Positions 60,704-64,000 of a stretch of 64,000 bases of DNA are shown here, one piece after another. Location of the stretch: positions 2,170,001 through 2,234,000 of the forward strand of contig OY969694.1 of NCBI GenBank assembly GCA_963701955.1, in the 5' to 3' direction. The notes under the pieces were generated by a model, which saw nothing but the letters and a program-made list of their open reading frames with translations, was not told the origin of the DNA and did not search any database. Source of the DNA: Bog-473 sp963701955 (GTDB taxonomy: Bacteria > Actinomycetota > Acidimicrobiia > Acidimicrobiales > RAAP-2). A program made the translations under genes and the position numbers. Every line of letters starts with the position of its first letter. Position 1 is the first letter of the stretch.

Positions 60704-61698
60704 GCCGCCCTCCAGACCACCAGCTCGGTGAAGCGTTTCGTCTCCCCGGTACGACCGTCGGTGGTCACCCAGAACGCTGCGGCGCCGCAGCGTTCTGCTC
60801 GAGCAGCGATGTCGCGTGCCCCGTGAAGGAACAGCGTCTTGCTGGTGACCTCGGCGTCGGCGGGATCCGGCGCCACCACCGTGACCGCCAGGAGCCCCGC
60901 TCCCCCGGGGCGACCCGAACGCGGGTCGACCAGGTGATGCACCGGTCGACCGCCACAACGCCACCGACGCACGCGGACCGATGAAGTGGCGCAGGCCTGA
61001 TCCGTCAAGGCGAGGACGGCGAGCGGGGTGTCGCCGTCGCGGAGGTCCTCGACCGACACCCGCCAGCCGTCCCCCGCCGGACCCGCGCCCTGGCAGATGA
61101 TGTCACCGCCGGCCGCGATCAGATGTTCGTGCACCTGATCGGCCAAGCGCTCCGACGCCCACCGCAGGGCCAGGCCCTTGCCGATCCCCCCCAGATCCAC
61201 CGGATGTGGCCCCACCTCGACCATGGGTCGTCGGCCGCCCCGGAACCGTGGCCGCCACGGCCCACATGGACGAGGGCCCGGCGACGAGGTCGCCGGCTGG
61301 GCGTCTCGGGGGGTCAGCGCAAAGGAACGGTCGTAACCAAGGCGCACCAGGTCACCGAAGACCCTCGGGTCGAAGCGGCCCTTGGTGCGTTGGTGGGCAC
61401 GGTGAGCCTCGTCAAGGGCCAGGAACAGGATCGGCGGAACCTCGTGCCACCGGTCCGGCCGGTCATTGATTCGCATGAGCGGGCTGTTGGGGTCAAACCG
61501 AGTGCATGCTGACTCCACGTCGTGGAAGACCTCGAGTGCCTGTCGAGCGCGGCGCTCGGCCCGGGGATCTGCACCGATCCCGTGCACCGTGACATCGCTG
61601 GCCATGGCCCTGGTCGACCCCAGGAGGACGCCGACCGCGGCGGGGGACCCGCCTTGGGACGAGGACTCGGATGTCGGCGTGGCCATTGACGTGGGCAT
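60700..61698 (-). CDS. apbE: ApbE-family FAD:protein FMN transferase
   Basis: A 332-residue ApbE protein. GRFDPRVFGDLVRLGYDRS, VDLGGIGKGLALRWASERL and HHLVDPRSGRPGGAG are the family core motifs; the last binds FAD and Mg2+. ApbE transfers FMN from FAD to a Thr or Ser of a target protein outside the membrane, usually in a Dxx(S/T)GA(T/S) motif. No clear signal peptide is visible (hydrophobic residues are lacking at the N-terminus), so export may be unusual or the enzyme cytoplasmic. It follows the second small secreted protein gene by 11 bases. None of the operon products has an obvious flavinylation motif. Confidence 0.87.
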   Translation of the reverse strand: MPTSMATPTSESSSQGGSPAAVGVLLGSTRAMASDVTVHGIGADPRAERRARQALEVFHDVESACTRFDPNSPLMRINDRPDRWHEVPPILFLALDEAHRAHQRTKGRFDPRVFGDLVRLGYDRSFALTPRDAQPATSSPGPRPCGPWRPRFRGGRRPMVEVGPHPVDLGGIGKGLALRWASERLADQVHEHLIAAGGDIICQGAGPAGDGWRVSVEDLRDGDTPLAVLALTDQACATSSVRVRRWRCGGRPVHHLVDPRSGRPGGAGLLAVTVVAPDPADAEVTSKTLFLHGARDIAARAERCGAAAFWVTTDGRTGETKRFTELVVWRAA

Positions 61699-61709
61699 GA
61701 GTTGGAGGC

Positions 61710-62333
61710 CTATGCGTGCGAAGCACCGGTCGTCGCCGTCACGGGTGGGGGCGGGACGGTGGTCGGCGTGGGTGGCACGGTGGTCGGGGTGGGAGCCGGA
61801 GCAGGGGTTGCCGACGGCGCTCCCCCGGTCACAGGGGCGCTCGCTGCGGGCGAGCCCGCGCTCCCGGTGGTTGCCGAAACCGGGACCGATGAGGACGGCG
61901 ACGCCGCGGTCGGCCCGGACCCCGGCGCGGTCGCGGCGGCACCCGATCCGCCCGTCGCCGTACCAGCCGAGCGACCCGACCCGCCCGACGCACTCGACGT
62001 GCCGGCCAACGAGGTGCCCGCGCCCTGGGTGCCGCCGGGTGTCGGGGCCCCCCCACCCGGTTCGTTCGTGGCCGTCGCGAGCGGCTCCGCCGCAATCTGG
62101 TTCTTCGTCGCGGCGATGGAGGAATGGAGCTTCTCGATGCCCGCCTTCTCACGGGCGATCTCTGCCGCGACGACGGCCGGCGACGACGTCGTGGTGGGCG
62201 TCGCAGGCGTTGTCCCGACGGAGTACGCAAAGGCCAGCCCGGTCGTCCCGAGCGTCGCGGCAGTCACCACCATGCCCGGAACGGTGACGCCGCGCCGGCG
62301 TCGGGTGGATCGCTGGACCCGACGGCTCATCAA
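61710..62333 (-). CDS. Secreted low-complexity protein with short helical segment (operon protein 2)
   Basis: A 207-residue protein not recognised as a known family. The N-terminus is strongly basic (RRVQRSTRRRR) and followed by one hydrophobic segment at about 18-38 (VPGMVVTAATLGTTGLAFAYSV), i.e. a signal or anchor. Residues of about 50-82 (SPAVVAAEIAREKAGIEKLHSSIAATKNQIAAEP) look like a short coiled coil. The rest is Gly/Ser/Thr/Pro-rich. The ATG overlaps the stop of the upstream gene by four bases (62330-62333). It precedes apbE and may be an extracytoplasmic scaffold for the electron-transfer chain. Confidence 0.6.
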   Translation of the reverse strand: MMSRRVQRSTRRRRGVTVPGMVVTAATLGTTGLAFAYSVGTTPATPTTTSSPAVVAAEIAREKAGIEKLHSSIAATKNQIAAEPLATATNEPGGGAPTPGGTQGAGTSLAGTSSASGGSGRSAGTATGGSGAAATAPGSGPTAASPSSSVPVSATTGSAGSPAASAPVTGGAPSATPAPAPTPTTVPPTPTTVPPPPVTATTGASHA

Positions 62334-62851
62334 TCGTCGGTCCCGTGTAGGGGTCGCGTCGTCGTGGTCGTCGACACCGGAACCGTCGTCGTGGTGGGCG
62401 TGGCGGCAGGCACCGTCGTGACGGTCGACACCTGGACCGTCGTCGTGGTGGTGGCCGGCGCCTGCGACGGCTCATCGGTCTCGGCGGAACCCCGCACCGA
62501 GGCCGGGGCGACGGAACCCGCGCCGGCCCGAACCGTGGACGCAGGGGCCGCGACAGCCGGCGGCGCTGGCGCCGTCACCAATTGGAACTGCACACCCTGG
62601 GCCGGCCCCGTCGGAATGCTCGTGGTCGGGGACGACGCTGCCGCGGCGGTTCGGGCGCGGTCAGCTTCGAGGATGGTGCCGAGATGCCCGTTCTCCGCGT
62701 TGAGGGCCAGTTCACGCTGGTACAGCTGATTGGCCTCCGAGATCGCCTCGTGGCTGGCGTCCTGGTGAGCGGCGCTGGGCGATCCCGCCAGAGCGGCGCC
62801 CGCTCCGAGGCCGACGGCGGCCACCACGCCCAACATCCACCTCGAAATCAC
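62330..62851 (-). CDS. Secreted low-complexity protein with short helical segment (operon protein 1)
   Basis: A 173-residue protein not recognised as a known family. It has a signal peptide (MISRWMLGVVAAVGLGAGAALAG) and then a helical stretch HEAISEANQLYQRELALNAENGHLGTILEADRAR (about 34-68). The remainder is Ala/Pro/Thr-rich and ends in Thr-Val repeats. Its layout mirrors the next gene, which suggests a functional pair. It is the first gene of the operon that contains apbE, the haem protein and the NuoF-like gene; coupled translation with them is the main clue to its role. Confidence 0.6.
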   Translation of the reverse strand: MISRWMLGVVAAVGLGAGAALAGSPSAAHQDASHEAISEANQLYQRELALNAENGHLGTILEADRARTAAAASSPTTSIPTGPAQGVQFQLVTAPAPPAVAAPASTVRAGAGSVAPASVRGSAETDEPSQAPATTTTTVQVSTVTTVPAATPTTTTVPVSTTTTTRPLHGTDD

Positions 62852-63208
62852 GCGTCAGCCCCCTTCCCGGGGCGCCGTGGCCCCTCCTCTCCCACATCGG
62901 AGTGTTGAGGATCACGCCTGACGAGTACATGACGCAGCGCCCGAAATTGTGAACGGGTTGGCTCTCAACCCGTTCTGGCCAGGAGGAATTGGCCCGCAGA
63001 GCCCTCGATGCCCCCGAGACATGCACACCTCCGTGTGAACTGTCTCAACAAGAGTGTTTAGGCGAAACAAGTATGTTGAGAGCTTCGGTGGCGTGGCGGT
63101 CCGGAAAAGCAGGATCACCGCCCTCCCCGCAGGAGTGAGCCGCATGCGCCGGAACAGACCCGGCGCCTCGCGTGTTCGACAATGCAGTCGTATCGAAGGG
63201 AGCCGCCA
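62852..63208. promoter_or_regulatory. Divergent promoter region between the redox operon and the pirin gene
   Basis: The 357-base gap has no gene. GAACGGGTTG-GCTCT-CAACCCGTTC (62951-62975) is a perfect 10-bp hairpin without a T-run. TCTCAACA (63043-63050) and TGTTGAGA (63074-63081) are 8-bp inverted repeats. Both may be regulator sites for the divergent units. Confidence 0.45.
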
Positions 63209-64000
63209 ATGCCTGCAGTGACCGTTCCGGACAACCTCGCCCTACCCCGAATCCCCGGACAGGAGGCCCACAGCGAGCTACGGAGGGTGACGAGCGTCAC
63301 CGACGCGCCCTCCGGGCTGGAGGGGGAGGGATTTCCGGTCCGCCGTGCCTTCGCCGGGGTGTCCATGGCCGACCTCGACCCGTTCATCCACATGGACCAG
63401 ATGGGCGAGGTGGACTACGCGCCGGGCGAACCGAAGGGGACGCCCTGGCACCCCCACCGCGGGTTCGAGACCGTCACCTACATGATCGACGGGACATTCC
63501 AGCACCAGGACTCCATCGGTGGAGGCGGGCTCATCACGAACGGCTCGACGCAGTGGATGACGGCCGGCTCGGGAATCCTGCACATCGAGCGACCGCCCGA
63601 CCAGTTGATCGCCAGCGGCGGCCTGTTCCACGGAGTTCAGCTCTGGGTGAACCTGCCCGCGGCGGACAAGTGGATCGACCCGCGCTACCAGGGGATCGAG
63701 GCGGACAACGTGCTGCTCCTGACCTCCCCCGACGGCGGGACCCTGGTGCGGGTCATCGCCGGTGACGTGGCCGGACATCACGGACCCGGTTCGACCCACA
63801 CGCCCATCTCGCTGGTGCACGCCACGCTGGAGCCCGGAGCCGAGCTCGTCCTGCCCTGGCCGAGAGAGTTCAACGCCCTGGCCTACGCGCTCTCCGGGCG
63901 GGGGACCGTCGGACCCGACGCCCGTCCGTTCCACACGGGGCAGCTGGCCGCCTTCGGCGCCGGTGACACCCTCGTCGTGCGGGCCGACGCATCCCAAGAG
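63209..64000 (+). CDS. Pirin-family protein, 3' truncated by window edge
   Basis: The ATG at 63209 follows AAGGGAG and the frame stays open to base 64000 (264 codons). It has the bicupin pirin signature: RRAFAGVSMADLDPFIHMDQMG, then HPHRGFETVTYMIDGTFQHQDSIGGGG and MTAGSGILHIERPP. The metal ligands are the two His of HPHRG and the His and Glu of HIE. Pirins bind Fe and act as dioxygenase-like or regulatory redox proteins. It is divergent from the electron-transfer operon, whose products may be co-regulated with it. Confidence 0.88.
   Translation, partial: MPAVTVPDNLALPRIPGQEAHSELRRVTSVTDAPSGLEGEGFPVRRAFAGVSMADLDPFIHMDQMGEVDYAPGEPKGTPWHPHRGFETVTYMIDGTFQHQDSIGGGGLITNGSTQWMTAGSGILHIERPPDQLIASGGLFHGVQLWVNLPAADKWIDPRYQGIEADNVLLLTSPDGGTLVRVIAGDVAGHHGPGSTHTPISLVHATLEPGAELVLPWPREFNALAYALSGRGTVGPDARPFHTGQLAAFGAGDTLVVRADASQE

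Overview
The window looks like chromosomal DNA of a high-GC actinobacterium, most likely of the class Acidimicrobiia. The pointers are a WhiB protein, an MMPL transporter, a mycothiol-isomerase-like (TIGR03086-type) protein, a mycofactocin-type short-chain dehydrogenase, and a secreted SGNH protein with six GGYWxVxxDGGIF-type repeats, a repeat I associate with acidimicrobial genomes. There is no rRNA gene, no CRISPR array and no complete transposase.

Layout. 1-8.3 kb: housekeeping and accessory genes: a partial nitronate monooxygenase, an MgtA-type Mg2+ P-type ATPase (frameshifted), an alpha/beta hydrolase, tRNA-Ala and two paralogous secreted SGNH proteins. 8.35-19.17 kb: a region bounded by tRNA-Ile and an exact 36-bp repeat of the 3' end of that tRNA, i.e. 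an integrated island of about 10.7 kb. It carries ion transport and surface genes (ClC channel, Na+/Ca2+-type exchanger, KdpD-like membrane protein, prepilin-like protein, collagen-like protein), two related MarR regulators, a WhiB protein and a decayed SCO1 gene, but no visible integrase. 19.2-28 kb: IS remnants, then a MarR-controlled catabolic operon (SDR, Ldh_2-type dehydrogenase, solute-binding protein), amidohydrolases, a deacylase remnant and a Nudix protein.

28-44.7 kb: a dense CoA-thioester catabolic region: MetE-like protein, amidohydrolase, two acyl-CoA dehydrogenases, a frameshifted acyl-CoA ligase, three enoyl-CoA hydratases, four SDRs (one mycofactocin-type), a FadR-type GntR regulator and an MMPL exporter. 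A TAGATAA-containing motif recurs in three divergent promoter regions and may define a local regulon. 44.7-58.4 kb: an APC permease, M24 peptidase, XRE-cupin and glutamine amidotransferase group, then TauD-like, SnoaL-like, SDR, amidohydrolase, EthD-like and ketosteroid-dehydrogenase-like genes, with a 17-bp tandem repeat in front of one amidohydrolase.

58.45-62.85 kb: the most distinctive module is a six-gene, tightly coupled minus-strand operon: two secreted low-complexity proteins, ApbE flavin transferase, a haem-containing ferric-reductase-like membrane protein, a NuoF-like flavo/Fe-S protein and a small ferredoxin. It looks like a transmembrane electron-transfer chain whose flavinylated partner is not obvious. 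A pirin gene runs off the right edge.

Five otherwise well-conserved genes are each interrupted by what looks like one extra base, so part of the apparent gene breakage may be sequencing or assembly error. The pseudogenes with several lesions or deletions (SCO1, deacylase, LLM oxidoreductase, IS fragments) look genuinely decayed.
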